Below are positions 15,455-24,573 of a stretch of 64,000 nucleotides of DNA, piece by piece (within the stretch, counting starts at the first letter, position 1; the number at the start of each line of letters is the position of its first letter). The notes beneath the pieces are model-generated. The model was not told where the DNA came from. It worked only from the letters and a program-made list of their open reading frames with translations, and did no database searches. Location: the NCBI RefSeq assembly GCF_041395345.1, contig NZ_JAWLAR010000019.1:1-64000 (forward strand). Reading direction: 5' to 3'. Origin of the DNA: Dokdonella sp041395345 (lineage in GTDB: Bacteria > Pseudomonadota > Gammaproteobacteria > Xanthomonadales > Rhodanobacteraceae). A program made the translations under genes and the position numbers.

Positions 15455-16405
15455 ATGAAGCTGACGATGTGGTTTCTCTCAGCTGCAATGGTTTTCTCGA
15501 ATGCTTGCGCTTTGGCTAAAAGCGAACTGGCCAATTCGATAGAGAAGTTCAACGAAATCGAGCGCTCCGATGACAGGTCGAATGACTTCCCGGCGCCGCT
15601 TGACGCGCAGTTCGAGAAAATCCAGATCGTGGCTGAGGGTATGGCGATCGGGGATATTTCCGACGACGATCTCAATGCCTACTTCGCGGCCGCCAATACG
15701 ATCAGCGTTTACACAATGAAGCCCGCGTACGCGAGGCAAATGCGCACGGTCCTTGATGAGCTGGAGCGTCGACAGTTGGCTACGCCTACCATGCGGCAGC
15801 AGATGCTAGATGGTTACACGAGTGCAAGGATGCTTGATGATTCGCGGAATTTTGCGGCTGGGCCAGACAATGCCGGGCTGAAACCGTTGCCTGCAATGCG
15901 CGATGAAAGTTTGGCCGAAGGATCACTCACCTTGTGGCGAGTTCAGGACGCCGGGCAAACCCTGGTACGGCACGACTTCAATCTGACCGACCGACCTGTC
16001 CTTATTGTCCTGGCACCGCCGGGTTGTGGGTTTTCGAGGAAGGCTGCCGAGGACATCGCGAAAGAGGGTGACTTGTTCGAACTGATGGCGCGCCACTCGA
16101 TCTGGCTCATGCCGCAATCCGATATTCCCGATGCTTCCGTGCTGAATGTCTGGAGCACCAGTCAACCGGGGTGGCCGCGGGAACTGATCCACCTGAACTC
16201 GGAGTGGCCGTTTATCGATTTCAATCTGTCGCCAGGCTTCTACTTTCTCGAGAACGGCAAGGTGACAAGCCACGTGCAGGGATGGCCGGGCCCGGAGAAA
16301 CTGGCCGAATTGCGAGAGGGATTCCGGAAAATTGGCATTCATGCCGCTTCTTCCTATTGCGCACTGTCTGCAGAATCAGCAGCAGGCAAAAGCACTCAAC
16401 GATGA
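15455..16405 (+). CDS. Secreted thioredoxin-fold-like protein with a CGFS motif
   Basis: 316 residues, start ATG after GAAGGAG. A signal peptide (about 1-21, ending ACALA) precedes a helical region of about 150 residues with acidic DDRSNDF and ISDDDLNAYFAAANT segments. From about residue 165 a thioredoxin-like strand DRPVLIVLAPPGCGFSRKAAEDI carries Cys-Gly-Phe-Ser in the active-site position, followed by a WLMPQSDIPDAS strand, a PGFYFLENGKVTSHVQGWPG hairpin and a final helix. CGFS is the monothiol glutaredoxin sequence, but the rest resembles a TlpA/DsbE-like fold more than a glutaredoxin. Return to high GC marks the end of the AT-rich insert. Function not known. Confidence 0.6.
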   Translation: MKLTMWFLSAAMVFSNACALAKSELANSIEKFNEIERSDDRSNDFPAPLDAQFEKIQIVAEGMAIGDISDDDLNAYFAAANTISVYTMKPAYARQMRTVLDELERRQLATPTMRQQMLDGYTSARMLDDSRNFAAGPDNAGLKPLPAMRDESLAEGSLTLWRVQDAGQTLVRHDFNLTDRPVLIVLAPPGCGFSRKAAEDIAKEGDLFELMARHSIWLMPQSDIPDASVLNVWSTSQPGWPRELIHLNSEWPFIDFNLSPGFYFLENGKVTSHVQGWPGPEKLAELREGFRKIGIHAASSYCALSAESAAGKSTQR

Positions 16406-16502
16406 TCCGCCTCAGTTATCCTCTATCCCGATACCCCCGGCAGCCGTTCCGGCCTCGTGTATTGATCAGGAGTCGGGTAATGCCGGAGAACTGTCTTAGG
16501 GA

Positions 16503-16955
16503 TCATTTTGCCGAAAGTTTCTTGTGCATCCTCAGGTAGTCCTTCTTGTATTGACGACCCAGCTTCACCTTGGCCGTGTCCGACAGCAGTTTTCCGGATA
16601 CCTGGAAGAACTTCTTTTCTTCTTCACGCAGGTGATGGTGAACTTTTTCGGAGAGTTTCCGTGCCTTCGGCAACCAGCCACTGCTGGAGAGATCGGTGGA
16701 CTGTATGTCCTCGATGATCTCGTCGATTTCGTGATGTTCCGACAAGGCGTGGCGCGAGGATTTCAGTCCTGCATCCTCCATCAGGATGACCGCGTAGAGA
16801 TAGCGTTCTTCGGCCGCTGCGTGTGCGGCCAGCTCGATTCTCAACTGGGTGAAAACACTCTGCCGATGCTCGCCCGGTTTGGTCCGGACGAGGGCACGGC
16901 AAAGGCTTCGCTGCTCTTCATGGCTCTCGTGCAGTTCATCGTAGATGGTGTTCAT
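16503..16955 (-). CDS. Hemerythrin (HHE) domain protein
   Basis: 150 residues, all helical. Metal-ligand residues are visible in order: the ESHEEQ helix near residue 12, ELAAHAAAEERYLY (about 42-55), SEHHEIDEIIEDI (about 72-84) and KVHHHLREEEKKFF (about 104-118), the spacing of HHE cation-binding domains. These bind a di-iron centre and are linked to oxygen, NO or iron stress. The start has GGGAG 6 nt upstream. It lies 38 bases downstream of nothing co-oriented except the PLD gene, which is upstream on the same strand, so both may be one transcript. Confidence 0.85.
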   Translation of the reverse strand: MNTIYDELHESHEEQRSLCRALVRTKPGEHRQSVFTQLRIELAAHAAAEERYLYAVILMEDAGLKSSRHALSEHHEIDEIIEDIQSTDLSSSGWLPKARKLSEKVHHHLREEEKKFFQVSGKLLSDTAKVKLGRQYKKDYLRMHKKLSAK

Positions 16956-16993
16956 TTATCACTCCCGGCAGTGGCGATGCGGCGATCTTCGGA

Positions 16994-18283
16994 CTACAGC
17001 TGTGACTGGATCGGCCGAACGATCGATTCGAGAAATTTTTCCTTCAAGCTGCGCTGTTGCCATGTTTCGTAGGTGTAGCGTGTGGTCTCGGCGAGATCCA
17101 GCTCGAATACCTTGCTCATGCTCGAAGCGAACGCGTGATCGTAGACATTCATACTGGCTTCGTCGTTAAGCCTGAACGACCGACCATCAAAATTGGTGGA
17201 GCCCACAGAAACCATTTCATGATCGACGATCAACATCTTGTTGTGCATCATGGTAGGTTGATACTCGTAGATCTCGACGCCATGCTCCAGCAAATCCCCC
17301 CAACTTGCTTTCGAAGCGAGGCGCACGCTTTCCGAGTCGATATGCTGACCGGGCAAGATGATGCGTACCTGAACGCCTCGCTGTCGGGCGGCGAGCAATG
17401 CCTCGACGATAAGGTCATCAGGAACGAAGTAGGCCGCTTGCAGGTCGATCGTCTCGCTTGAAGCTGCGATAGCCAGCATGTACATCAGGTGCATGCTGGC
17501 GCTCCCGCCCGCTGGCGAAGCGGTAAACATGTGCGCATCCAGATCGCCGACATCGGTCAGACTCGGAAAATACTCGGCGCCGTTGAGTACTTCCCCAGTC
17601 GTCTTGATCCAGTTGTCGTTGAAGGCGGCCTGAAACTGCCAGACGACCGGGCCTTCGACCCTGAAATGGAGGTCGCGCCAATGGTCCGGATCCTGGGCCT
17701 CGCCGTCCCACTGGTCCGCGATTCCGACGCCCCCAGTGAAACCGATCTTTCCATCAACCACCAGAATCTTGCGATGCGTGCGATTGTTGAGTCGTCCAAG
17801 GTTGTACCACTTCAACGGTCGGTACAATTCGACCTTGACGTTCGCGTCCTTCATTTCCTTCATGAGGGCGTCGTCGATCTTGATGCTGCCTACCCAATCG
17901 AGAAGGACGTTTACCTTGACGCCGGCCCGACTTCGTTCGGCCAGCGCATCGGCAAATGTCTTTCCGATTTCGCCCGACCAATAGATGTAGGTCTCGAAGT
18001 TGATCGTATGCTCGGCACCACGAATGGCTTCGAGCATGGACGGGAAAATCTCGTCACCATTTTCGAGCGCGACGACGTGGTTTCCACCAAGAAGTCCTGG
18101 ACCCAGCATGACCCCCATTTCTCTGCGGAACTGGGGATCCGATACCGCATGGCGGTGCGGCATCGTTTGCTGGAGCTTCTTTTCCGGGGTGGCGAAATTC
18201 ATGGCGACCACTACCGCCGCGATCGTCGCAGCGACAGTCGCCGCGATCGTCCAGTTTCGCTTTTTGCGCGATTGCATCCCCAT
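16994..18283 (-). CDS. Cardiolipin synthase/phospholipase D family protein
   Basis: 429 residues. After a basic start, one membrane helix (about 11-30) anchors the protein. Two HxKxxxxD catalytic motifs are present, HRKILVVDGKIGFTGG (His170, Lys172, Asp177) and HNKMLIVDHEMVSVGSTNFDGRS in the C-terminal half, the latter followed by the conserved N and R/S residues. The pattern fits ClsA/ClsB-type phosphatidyl transferases that make cardiolipin, and is also seen in secreted phospholipase D enzymes. Transcribed toward the hemerythrin gene, 38 bases away. Membrane remodelling under stress is a reasonable role. Confidence 0.9.
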   Translation of the reverse strand: MGMQSRKKRNWTIAATVAATIAAVVVAMNFATPEKKLQQTMPHRHAVSDPQFRREMGVMLGPGLLGGNHVVALENGDEIFPSMLEAIRGAEHTINFETYIYWSGEIGKTFADALAERSRAGVKVNVLLDWVGSIKIDDALMKEMKDANVKVELYRPLKWYNLGRLNNRTHRKILVVDGKIGFTGGVGIADQWDGEAQDPDHWRDLHFRVEGPVVWQFQAAFNDNWIKTTGEVLNGAEYFPSLTDVGDLDAHMFTASPAGGSASMHLMYMLAIAASSETIDLQAAYFVPDDLIVEALLAARQRGVQVRIILPGQHIDSESVRLASKASWGDLLEHGVEIYEYQPTMMHNKMLIVDHEMVSVGSTNFDGRSFRLNDEASMNVYDHAFASSMSKVFELDLAETTRYTYETWQQRSLKEKFLESIVRPIQSQL

Positions 18284-18813
18284 TGACTGGTCCCTGGCAT
18301 CACACGACTGGACGGACTATTGGCTGGATACGCAAAAGTCCAGGATTGGCTGGCGCCATGACGTTCGCGAAGGGGTCCGCTCTGCTGCTGAGCGCGTGCA
18401 CCCCTGGCGCACCATTCACGAGGAGTCGGAGCCGGATTGCCCCGGGAAACTTCAAGGACGCCATGCGCTTCTCCAGCAGTGCTCGCGGGTACGGAGGAAT
18501 ATTGCGTTGACAAGACAGGATGACGCTGTGCCGCGCGGCGGACGGATGCATGCAGCCGCGCAGCGGGGTCAAGCGGGAAGACAGCGGCACGAACCACCGT
18601 CGATCAAAGGTCGGCAACGTGAAGGCGGCTTCCGGTGCCATGATCGATCTTTGTAGCTCAGGCAAGTGTCTTCTCCCCATTAGGCCGACCGGGCGCTTAA
18701 TGGGTGCGGAACAAGTCGGCGTGGCCAGCAATCTGGATTACCTGCCTGACTTCCGCGGCGTTCTTGTGCGCGAGCAGAGAAAACGAATCTGAGACAAGGT
18801 GCGAGTCGGGGTC
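18284..18813. other. 530-base stretch without a convincing gene
   Basis: Lies between the PLD gene start and the GST gene stop. Open frames here are low in typical protein composition and have no ribosome-binding site. A CATTAGG and CTTAATGGG pair near 18678-18706 forms a short imperfect inverted repeat. I see nothing else; it may hold the PLD promoter. Confidence 0.4.
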
Positions 18814-19473
18814 TCAATCCCGATCCGGTGCGCCCAACGGGAAATACGATCGGAACGGTCGAGCCTCGTCCACGGCCCGGGCGAAGGACGGGCGATCGAG
18901 CAGACGTGCGCGATAGGCGCGCAGCCTGGGGCAGCGTTCGGGTATGCGGTAGGTCCAGTCCGCATAGAACAGTGAAGGCGCAGCCGCGCAGTCCGCCATG
19001 GTGAAGGCATCGCCGTCGGCCCAGGTCTTTCCGGCAAGATGGCCTTCCAGCCAGGCGTAAGCGCGCTCCAGCCTTTCGGTGGCGATGGCCAGTCCTTCCT
19101 CGTTCCTGATCGGCAAGCGCTTAAGTGCAGCCTCGACCGCAATCTGCATGGCATCCATCACGTGCAGGTCGAAGAAGCGGTCGAGGCAGCGCACCTGCAG
19201 CGCAGCCATCGGATCGGTTGGCAGCAATTGCACCGGGCCCGGATATGCGATCTGCAGGTACTCAATAATGATGCTGGACTCGACAATGCTGCGCTCGCCA
19301 TCCACCAGTACCGGAAACTTGCGCAGCGGCCAGCGCTGCAGCCAGTCGGCCGAATGCTGTGGCTCGTCCGGGCTGATGCAGCGGAACTCGAAAGGAATGT
19401 CGTTCTCGTACAGCGCGACAAGTGCCTTCTGCGTGTACGAAGAGAACGGATGGCCGTACAGGGCGAGTGACAT
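18814..19473 (-). CDS. Glutathione S-transferase family protein
   Basis: 219 residues. The N-terminal thioredoxin-fold half has MSLALYGHPFSSYTQKALVAL with the Ser at about residue 11 as the candidate glutathione-activating residue, then the invariant RKFPVLVDG cis-proline (about 51-59) and the ESSIIIEYL glutathione-binding motif (about 65-73). The C-terminal half is helical with TWADGDAFTMADCAAAPSLFYADW, the usual N-capping box (FTMADC). GGAG lies about 8 nt upstream of the ATG. Substrate unknown. Confidence 0.92.
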   Translation of the reverse strand: MSLALYGHPFSSYTQKALVALYENDIPFEFRCISPDEPQHSADWLQRWPLRKFPVLVDGERSIVESSIIIEYLQIAYPGPVQLLPTDPMAALQVRCLDRFFDLHVMDAMQIAVEAALKRLPIRNEEGLAIATERLERAYAWLEGHLAGKTWADGDAFTMADCAAAPSLFYADWTYRIPERCPRLRAYRARLLDRPSFARAVDEARPFRSYFPLGAPDRD

Positions 19474-19591
19474 GCTCGGGTCTCCAGGTTCCTGATGCGA
19501 GATGCATTCTGATTCGCTCTTTGCGCAATGACCAGAGCTGGATGGGCGCGGAGCCGGGATGCCGGGGTACCCATCCAGATTCGATCAAGGG

Positions 19592-19670
19592 CAATGGCGG
19601 ATTCGCCGCCGCCTTGCTGGCTGCAGTCCCTGTAGGGTGGCCCATGGGGGCGTCGGCCAATCCGCCATTG
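19592..19670. repeat. Inverted repeat element upstream of the quinone oxidoreductase gene
   Basis: CAATGGCGGATT at 19592-19603 and its exact reverse complement AATCCGCCATTG at 19659-19670 enclose 55 bases that include TGTAGGGTGGCCCATGG. This looks like a dispersed intergenic repeat. It fills part of the 323-base gap 19474-19796, in which I see no gene. Confidence 0.6.
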
Positions 19671-19796
19671 GCTCCCCTTATCCGGTTACAGCGTCCTTCG
19701 ACCTCCCGAGGCCGTCATTCGTCCCATGACCGGTTCTCCGGGGCCTGCGCCCGACCGACACTGCGTGCCGTTGTCATCTTGATCAGGAAATTGCGC

Positions 19797-20909
19797 ATGA
19801 CTCGCCGCCGGAAATTCGCTCTCGGTTTTTTCGCCGTTCTGACCGCGGCTCTGGGGATCGGTGCCCTCATTCTCAGCCATGACTCGCCCTGTGCCGAGGC
19901 GCCGCCTCTGGCCTCAGGCACGCAGACGATGAAAGCTGCGACTTACCGCTGTTACGGACCCTCCGATGTCGTTCGGATCGAGCGCGTGGCGAAACCGCAG
20001 CCGGCCGCGGATGAAATCCTGGTCAAGGTCGAAGCGGCTTCGGTCAACCCGCTGGATTGGCACTATCTGCATGGCAAGCCCTATCTGATTCGTCTGGGCG
20101 CAGGAATCGGTCGACCTGAAGATCCGCGCATCGGCGTGGATTTTGCCGGCACCGTGGAAGCGGTTGGTCCCGCCGTGACCCGATTCAAGCCCGGGGATGC
20201 GGTGTTCGGCGGAGCCGGCGGTGCCTTCGCCGAATATGTCACTGTACGAGAGAGCCGCGCGGTTGCGAAAAAGCCCGGCAATCTGGGCTTTCGCGAGGTG
20301 GCGGCCGTTCCGATCGCCGCACTCACGGCCCTGCAGGCCTTGCGTGACCAGGGTCTCGTGCAGCCAGGGCAGTCCGTGCTGATCAATGGGGCATCGGGCG
20401 GCGTGGGTACCTTCGCCGTGCAGCTCGCGAAGCACTTCGGCGCCGAAGTCACGGGGGTGTGCAGTACGCGCAATCTGGACATGGTGCGAAGCCTCGGTGC
20501 CGACCACGTCATCGACTACACGCGGGAGGATTTCACCAAGGGTTCGAAAAAATACGATGTCATCGTCGACCTGGTTGCCAACCACGGATTGCTCACCCTG
20601 CGCCATGCGCTGAAGCCTGCAGGGATTCTTGTCATGGTCGGTGGGGGTGGTCCGGATGCGGGTCCATGGATCGAACCCCTGCTGAATCCGATCAAGGCAG
20701 CGGTTCTGTCACCCTTCGTCGACCAACCCTTGAAGTTCTTCATCGCGAAAATGAACGCGAATGATCTCGAATTCCTTGCGGGCCTGATGGAGGCCGGCGA
20801 AATCACGCCTGTTCTCGACCAGCACTACAGCCTGGATGAAGCGGCGGCGGCCGTGGCGCATGTCGAAGCGGGGCACACTCGAGGCAAGGTCATCATCACG
20901 ATGGAGTAG
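19797..20909 (+). CDS. Zinc-independent quinone oxidoreductase-like MDR (NAD(P)-dependent) with N-terminal anchor
   Basis: 370 residues from the ATG at 19797 (AGGAAA upstream). Residues 1-28 form a basic-hydrophobic signal or anchor (RRRKFALGFFAVLTAALGIGALIL), unusual for this soluble family. The body is a medium-chain dehydrogenase: DEILVKVEAASVNPLDWHYLHG, GVDFAGTVEAVG, then the dinucleotide motif INGASGGVGTFAVQLAKHFGAEV and the KYDVIVDLVAN strand. The zinc-ligand cysteines of alcohol dehydrogenases are missing, as in NADPH:quinone/enone reductases. It therefore probably reduces quinones or enones at or outside the inner membrane, which would need a NAD(P)H source; an inward-facing anchor is more plausible. 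The longer frame from 19422 has no coding character. Confidence 0.88.
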   Translation: MTRRRKFALGFFAVLTAALGIGALILSHDSPCAEAPPLASGTQTMKAATYRCYGPSDVVRIERVAKPQPAADEILVKVEAASVNPLDWHYLHGKPYLIRLGAGIGRPEDPRIGVDFAGTVEAVGPAVTRFKPGDAVFGGAGGAFAEYVTVRESRAVAKKPGNLGFREVAAVPIAALTALQALRDQGLVQPGQSVLINGASGGVGTFAVQLAKHFGAEVTGVCSTRNLDMVRSLGADHVIDYTREDFTKGSKKYDVIVDLVANHGLLTLRHALKPAGILVMVGGGGPDAGPWIEPLLNPIKAAVLSPFVDQPLKFFIAKMNANDLEFLAGLMEAGEITPVLDQHYSLDEAAAAVAHVEAGHTRGKVIITME

Positions 20910-21073
20910 GTGCTCGCGCTTTCAAGGCCGCCCTGGCAGGCGGCCGTGCAGCGGTGCAGCGCCCGGCGCCCGACGGCATTCACTCGATTGCAATCGCACT
21001 CTCGGACAACAGCGCCGCCGGGTCGTCCGTTCTTCGCGGACGCTTCCCGGCAGCATCGGCAGGACGCCTGCCG

Positions 21074-21355
21074 TCAATCGATGGAGTGATCCGGATCCAT
21101 CCAGTCCACATACTCGGTCTGGGAAATCTTGCCGTCATCATTCGTGTCGATCTCGGCATAGTCCTGACCCAGTGTCGGGAAGGGCATGAGTTCTTCCTTG
21201 CTCAGATAGCCATCACGATTGGTGTCGGCATCGGTCCATTCTGGCGCAGCATCCCTGCTCGCCACCACGTTGTCGCTTTTTTCCGCATACGCAGCAAACG
21301 AAAGCAGAACGAGCGTCACGGCGAACAGCGGATTCTTGATGCGTGGAAGTTTCAT
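21074..21355 (-). CDS. Small secreted EF-hand calcium-binding protein
   Basis: 93 residues from the ATG at 21355, preceded by AAGGAGA. A signal peptide (about 1-24, ending in AYA) precedes two EF-hand loops, DADTNRDGYLSKEE (about 42-55) and EIDTNDDGKISQTE (about 68-81); both have the D-x-N/D-x-D-G and terminal Glu of a canonical calcium site. The protein is short and strongly acidic, likely a periplasmic or secreted calcium binder. The longer frame to 21457 is discarded because the signal peptide begins at 21355. Confidence 0.85.
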   Translation of the reverse strand: MKLPRIKNPLFAVTLVLLSFAAYAEKSDNVVASRDAAPEWTDADTNRDGYLSKEELMPFPTLGQDYAEIDTNDDGKISQTEYVDWMDPDHSID

Positions 21356-21775
21356 CGTCAGTCTCCTTGGGGATCGGCGAAGTCGAACGCGAGTTCGAAT
21401 CGCGACGTGAATCTGGCACGCCCAATCGGACTGTGGGATGAACCTGATGCTGAACACATATCGCGTTCATCGGTTCGTCAGGTTGCGACGACGCAGCCAA
21501 TCCTTGTCGCCTCGGTAGAGAGAGGGTTCCGAGACGGGAAATGTGACTGGTCCCTGTACGGACTTCGGCCAGCTCGGCAAACGACAGGAAGCGTTCATCC
21601 TGCTGAAGTCAAGCTTGCCACGGGGTTGCAAGAAGTACGGATGGAATTGTGCACGTGTGCGCATCCGAGGGAGCGCGTACATGCCGTTCCGGTTTTCCGA
21701 TGTTTCCTGCTTCGCAATCTGCTGGGCCAAAACGACTGGAACCGAGTCGGTTCCCGCAACCAATGGAGTGCCGCC
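21356..21775. other. 420-base intergenic stretch with a 17-bp palindrome
   Basis: Divergent region between the EF-hand gene and the DUF3309 gene. A perfect inverted repeat GGAACCGAGTCGGTTCC lies at 21738-21754, 21 bases before the DUF3309 start; it could be an operator or a leader hairpin. No gene is supported elsewhere in the stretch. Confidence 0.45.
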
Positions 21776-21934
21776 ATGACACTGTCAACCATCATCCTGA
21801 TTGTCCTGATACTTCTGCTTGTCGGCGCCCTGCCGACCTGGGGCTACAGCCGCAGTTGGGGCTACGGCCCCAGTGGTGGACTGGGCTTGATTGTCGTGAT
21901 CCTGATCGTCCTGTTGTTGATGGGAAAGATCTGA
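21776..21934 (+). CDS. DUF3309-family small membrane protein
   Basis: 52 residues. Two hydrophobic helices (STIILIVLILLLVGALP and GLGLIVVILIVLLLMGKI) flank a WGYSRSWGYGPSGG turn, the whole pattern being that of DUF3309 proteins. Too short for many gene finders. These small membrane proteins are commonly found beside stress genes; function is not known. Confidence 0.85.
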   Translation: MTLSTIILIVLILLLVGALPTWGYSRSWGYGPSGGLGLIVVILIVLLLMGKI

Positions 21935-22170
21935 CTCACGGGTCCGGGCCCGCTGCGATGACATTCCTCGCAGCGGGCAATCCGGAGTCGCGGGATTCCC
22001 GTGTGACCCGGTCTTGAGCGGGCCTCGACGAATGTCCTCGTCAAACCGGTCACGTCGCCTGCTCCACATCTCTCGATCCCGGTGTATCTCCAGAATGATC
22101 CGTCGATTTCTGCCTCTGCTCGCACCCGCACTGTGACGCTGGCCCGGCCGGGATCGCGGGAATTCGAAGT

Positions 22171-22199
22171 CTGAAATCCCGGGCAAGTATCGATATAAT
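22171..22199 (+). promoter_or_regulatory. Sigma-70 type promoter for the GGDEF gene
   Basis: CTGAAA at 22171-22176 (four of six to TTGACA), a 17-base spacer, then a perfect TATAAT at 22194-22199. The GGDEF start codon is 67 bases downstream. The rest of the 331-base gap 21935-22265 holds nothing else I can name. Confidence 0.6.
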
Positions 22200-22265
22200 C
22201 GAGAGGATCGGTGCCGTGAGCCGCCAGGGGCAGAGGCATGTCCGGAGGGCGCACCGTTTTGGGGG

Positions 22266-23504
22266 ATGGCAACGGTGAACGCAGTGCCAGGGCGGGGCAG
22301 CCCGGATGAGGAACGTCGCAAGGAGCGACGCTTCGCCACGCGTGCGCTGGACACCTACGCGAGCTCGTCAATTGGCGGCTTCCTGTATCTGGTGGCCTGG
22401 TTGCCGATCGCTCAAGTGACGGGGTTGATTGCGCGCTATCCCCTCGGTTGCGTGTCGATCACCCTGGTTTTCCTGTTGCTTGCGGTCGTTCGCCATCAGA
22501 CCCGGCCGCCGCAAGAGCCTGGCCCGGCACAACGCCGCTGGCTTCACCGCTATCTTGCGATCATTCTCGGCAGCGTGATCATCTGGGCAGCGATCCAGGT
22601 CGGGATCATTTTCGACGCTTCGATTGCGCCACTGGCCAAGAGCGTGTCCCTGTTCGGCACGGTTGCCTTTTGCAGCGTGCTTGCGCACCTGTATGCATCC
22701 AGCTTGCGGCTGACCGTGGCCGGCATCCTGCTTCTGGTCGTGCCGACGACGGTCGCGCTGTGGCTGGTTCCCGGCTTGCATCTGCTCGCCGTGGCGCTGA
22801 CCTTCTATGCCGGCTACCTCGGAACGGCGGTCATGCAGTCGCGTCGTGACTACCGTCGCCGTCTCGAGCTTGCCGAGGCGCTGCTCGAACAGCGTGATCG
22901 CTACGAACAGCTGAGCTGGACAGACGAGTTGACCGGCCTGTGCAACAGGCGTCGATTTGCCGAAACGCTGAATGCCCAGGTTCGCCAGAGGGTGGCGGCA
23001 TCCGGTCCAAACGTGACCCTGATGTTGATGGACATCGACCACTTCAAGACGATCAACGACCGTTACGGCCACATCATTGGCGACGAGGCGCTGCGGCGCT
23101 TCGCTGACAGGCTGCACGGGGAATTCGGCGAACCGGGCATGCTGGTCGCACGCACCGGGGGTGAGGAGTTTGCGTTGATCGCCACGGGAATGAGCGAGGA
23201 AGTCGCCATGTTCCGGGCGGATGCCTTCCGTCTTGCCGTGGCCGCCGATGCCCTGCAGATCGCCGGGCTGCAGGTTCCATTGACGGTCAGCATCGGCGTC
23301 GGTTCGTTTGATCTCCAGTTGCATCGCAACGACGATGGCTTTTATGGTGCGGTCGACGTCGCCTTGTATGCGGCCAAGCAGCAAGGCCGCAATCGGGTCG
23401 TCTCGGTCGGCCTGCTCGATTCGGCTGGAAAGGATGTACAGGCGCCGCTGAACGTGCAATCGAGCATGGTGCCGATGACGGAGGAGACTGCCGGGCATGC
23501 TTGA
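22266..23504 (+). CDS. Membrane-anchored diguanylate cyclase (GGDEF)
   Basis: 412 residues. Five or six hydrophobic helices fill residues 35-195, joined by short loops, then a coiled-coil-like linker (RRDYRRRLELAEALLEQRDRYEQLSW) leads into a GGDEF domain starting at TDELTGLCNRRRF. The active-site loop reads TGGEEFA (GGEEF at 298-302), compatible with cyclase activity; MDIDHFKTINDRYGHIIGD provides the metal Asp and substrate Asn/Asp. An RxxD inhibitory site is not evident five residues before the loop. It should make cyclic di-GMP at the inner membrane in response to a signal read by the unusual membrane domain. Its stop overlaps the following HAD gene by 8 bases. Confidence 0.92.
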   Translation: MATVNAVPGRGSPDEERRKERRFATRALDTYASSSIGGFLYLVAWLPIAQVTGLIARYPLGCVSITLVFLLLAVVRHQTRPPQEPGPAQRRWLHRYLAIILGSVIIWAAIQVGIIFDASIAPLAKSVSLFGTVAFCSVLAHLYASSLRLTVAGILLLVVPTTVALWLVPGLHLLAVALTFYAGYLGTAVMQSRRDYRRRLELAEALLEQRDRYEQLSWTDELTGLCNRRRFAETLNAQVRQRVAASGPNVTLMLMDIDHFKTINDRYGHIIGDEALRRFADRLHGEFGEPGMLVARTGGEEFALIATGMSEEVAMFRADAFRLAVAADALQIAGLQVPLTVSIGVGSFDLQLHRNDDGFYGAVDVALYAAKQQGRNRVVSVGLLDSAGKDVQAPLNVQSSMVPMTEETAGHA

Positions 23505-24210
23505 ACTGATCGGCTTCGATGGTGACGACACGCTCTGGCAGAGTCAGGATTTCTACGACGCCGCGCAGGCCGAGTTCGAACGTATCGTGGGTTCCTACGT
23601 CGATCTTGAAGATGTCCATGTGCATGAGCGCCTGCTTTCCGTTGAAAGCGGCAACATCAAGTTGTTCGGTTATGGTGCCAAGGGCATGACGCTGTCCATG
23701 ATCGAGGCCGCATTCGATATCACCGGCGGACTGATCAGTTCGGGTGATCTGCATCGGCTCGTTGGCATCGGCAAGGAAGTGCTCGCCCATCCGGTTGAAT
23801 TGCTACCCGGTATCCGAGCAGCGGTCGAACAGGTGGCAGCCCGTCATCGCATCGTGCTGATTACCAAGGGCGACCTCATCCATCAGCAGGCCAAGGTCAG
23901 GCGGTCGGGTCTGGGCGATCTCTTTCATCGCATCGAGATCGTTTCCGAAAAGGATCCCGATGCGTATTCGCGCGTGCTCGCCGAATGCGGCGTCGAGGCG
24001 GGTAGTTTCGTCATGGTCGGCAATTCACTGCGTTCGGACATCGCGCCGGTTGTCGAGCTCGGTGGCTGGGGCGTCTACATGCCCTATCATTCGACGTGGT
24101 CACTGGAAACCGATACGCACTTTGCGGTCGACAATCCGCGTGTGGTCCAGGTCAGTACGGCCGCTTCGATTCCATCGGCCATCGAGCGCCTGGCCAGCCA
24201 GCAGGGTTGA
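23497..24210 (+). CDS. HAD-superfamily hydrolase
   Basis: 237 residues. Motif I is FDGDDTLWQ near the N-terminus (about 7-15; nucleophile Asp in DGDDT), motif II is VLITKGD (about residue 125), a Lys follows in the ISEKD region, and motif IV is the GNSLRSDIAPV segment (about 172-182). The cap is helical between motifs I and II, as in YjjG or phosphoglycolate-phosphatase-like enzymes. Overlaps the GGDEF gene by 8 bases, so the two are translationally coupled. Substrate unknown; a small phosphorylated metabolite is likely. Confidence 0.88.
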   Translation: MLELIGFDGDDTLWQSQDFYDAAQAEFERIVGSYVDLEDVHVHERLLSVESGNIKLFGYGAKGMTLSMIEAAFDITGGLISSGDLHRLVGIGKEVLAHPVELLPGIRAAVEQVAARHRIVLITKGDLIHQQAKVRRSGLGDLFHRIEIVSEKDPDAYSRVLAECGVEAGSFVMVGNSLRSDIAPVVELGGWGVYMPYHSTWSLETDTHFAVDNPRVVQVSTAASIPSAIERLASQQG

Positions 24211-24573
24211 CGCCAACGCCGTGGGCGATGGGCGTGGGGATGGTGAAAGGAAACCACATACAACCCAGGGTTGCGGAGAGCGCGTCGAACCAGGATTGGC
24301 AGTGGTTTCGATCGATCGACGGTCCATGTTTCACCCTTCGACAGGCTCAGGGCGAACGGCTGAGGCGGGTTGCGCTTTCCCATTCCGCGGGTGGTGAGCG
24401 CATCGAACGATGATCGGAATCAGTGTCCAACGATCAATGCCGGATTCACCCGTCTCCAGGCTCGGACACTGCCGAGTAGCCCGAACCGTGGATGTACGGC
24501 ATGAATTTCTCCACGGCTTCAGGGATCGAGCGTCTGCAGAACTGACTCGACTGCCCGACAGCATCGACCAGGG
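24211..24573. repeat. Convergent intergenic region containing a CTTCGACAGGCTCAG-type repeat
   Basis: 363 bases between two convergent genes. 24334-24360 reads as CCCTTCGACAGGCTCAGGGC then GAACGGC, a dispersed intergenic repeat known from many proteobacterial genomes. No terminator with a clear T-run is seen. Confidence 0.65.

Noticed and set aside
18300..18731. 143-aa minus-strand frame between PLD and GST genes
   Set aside because: No ribosome-binding site, no domain, composition like random GC-rich sequence.
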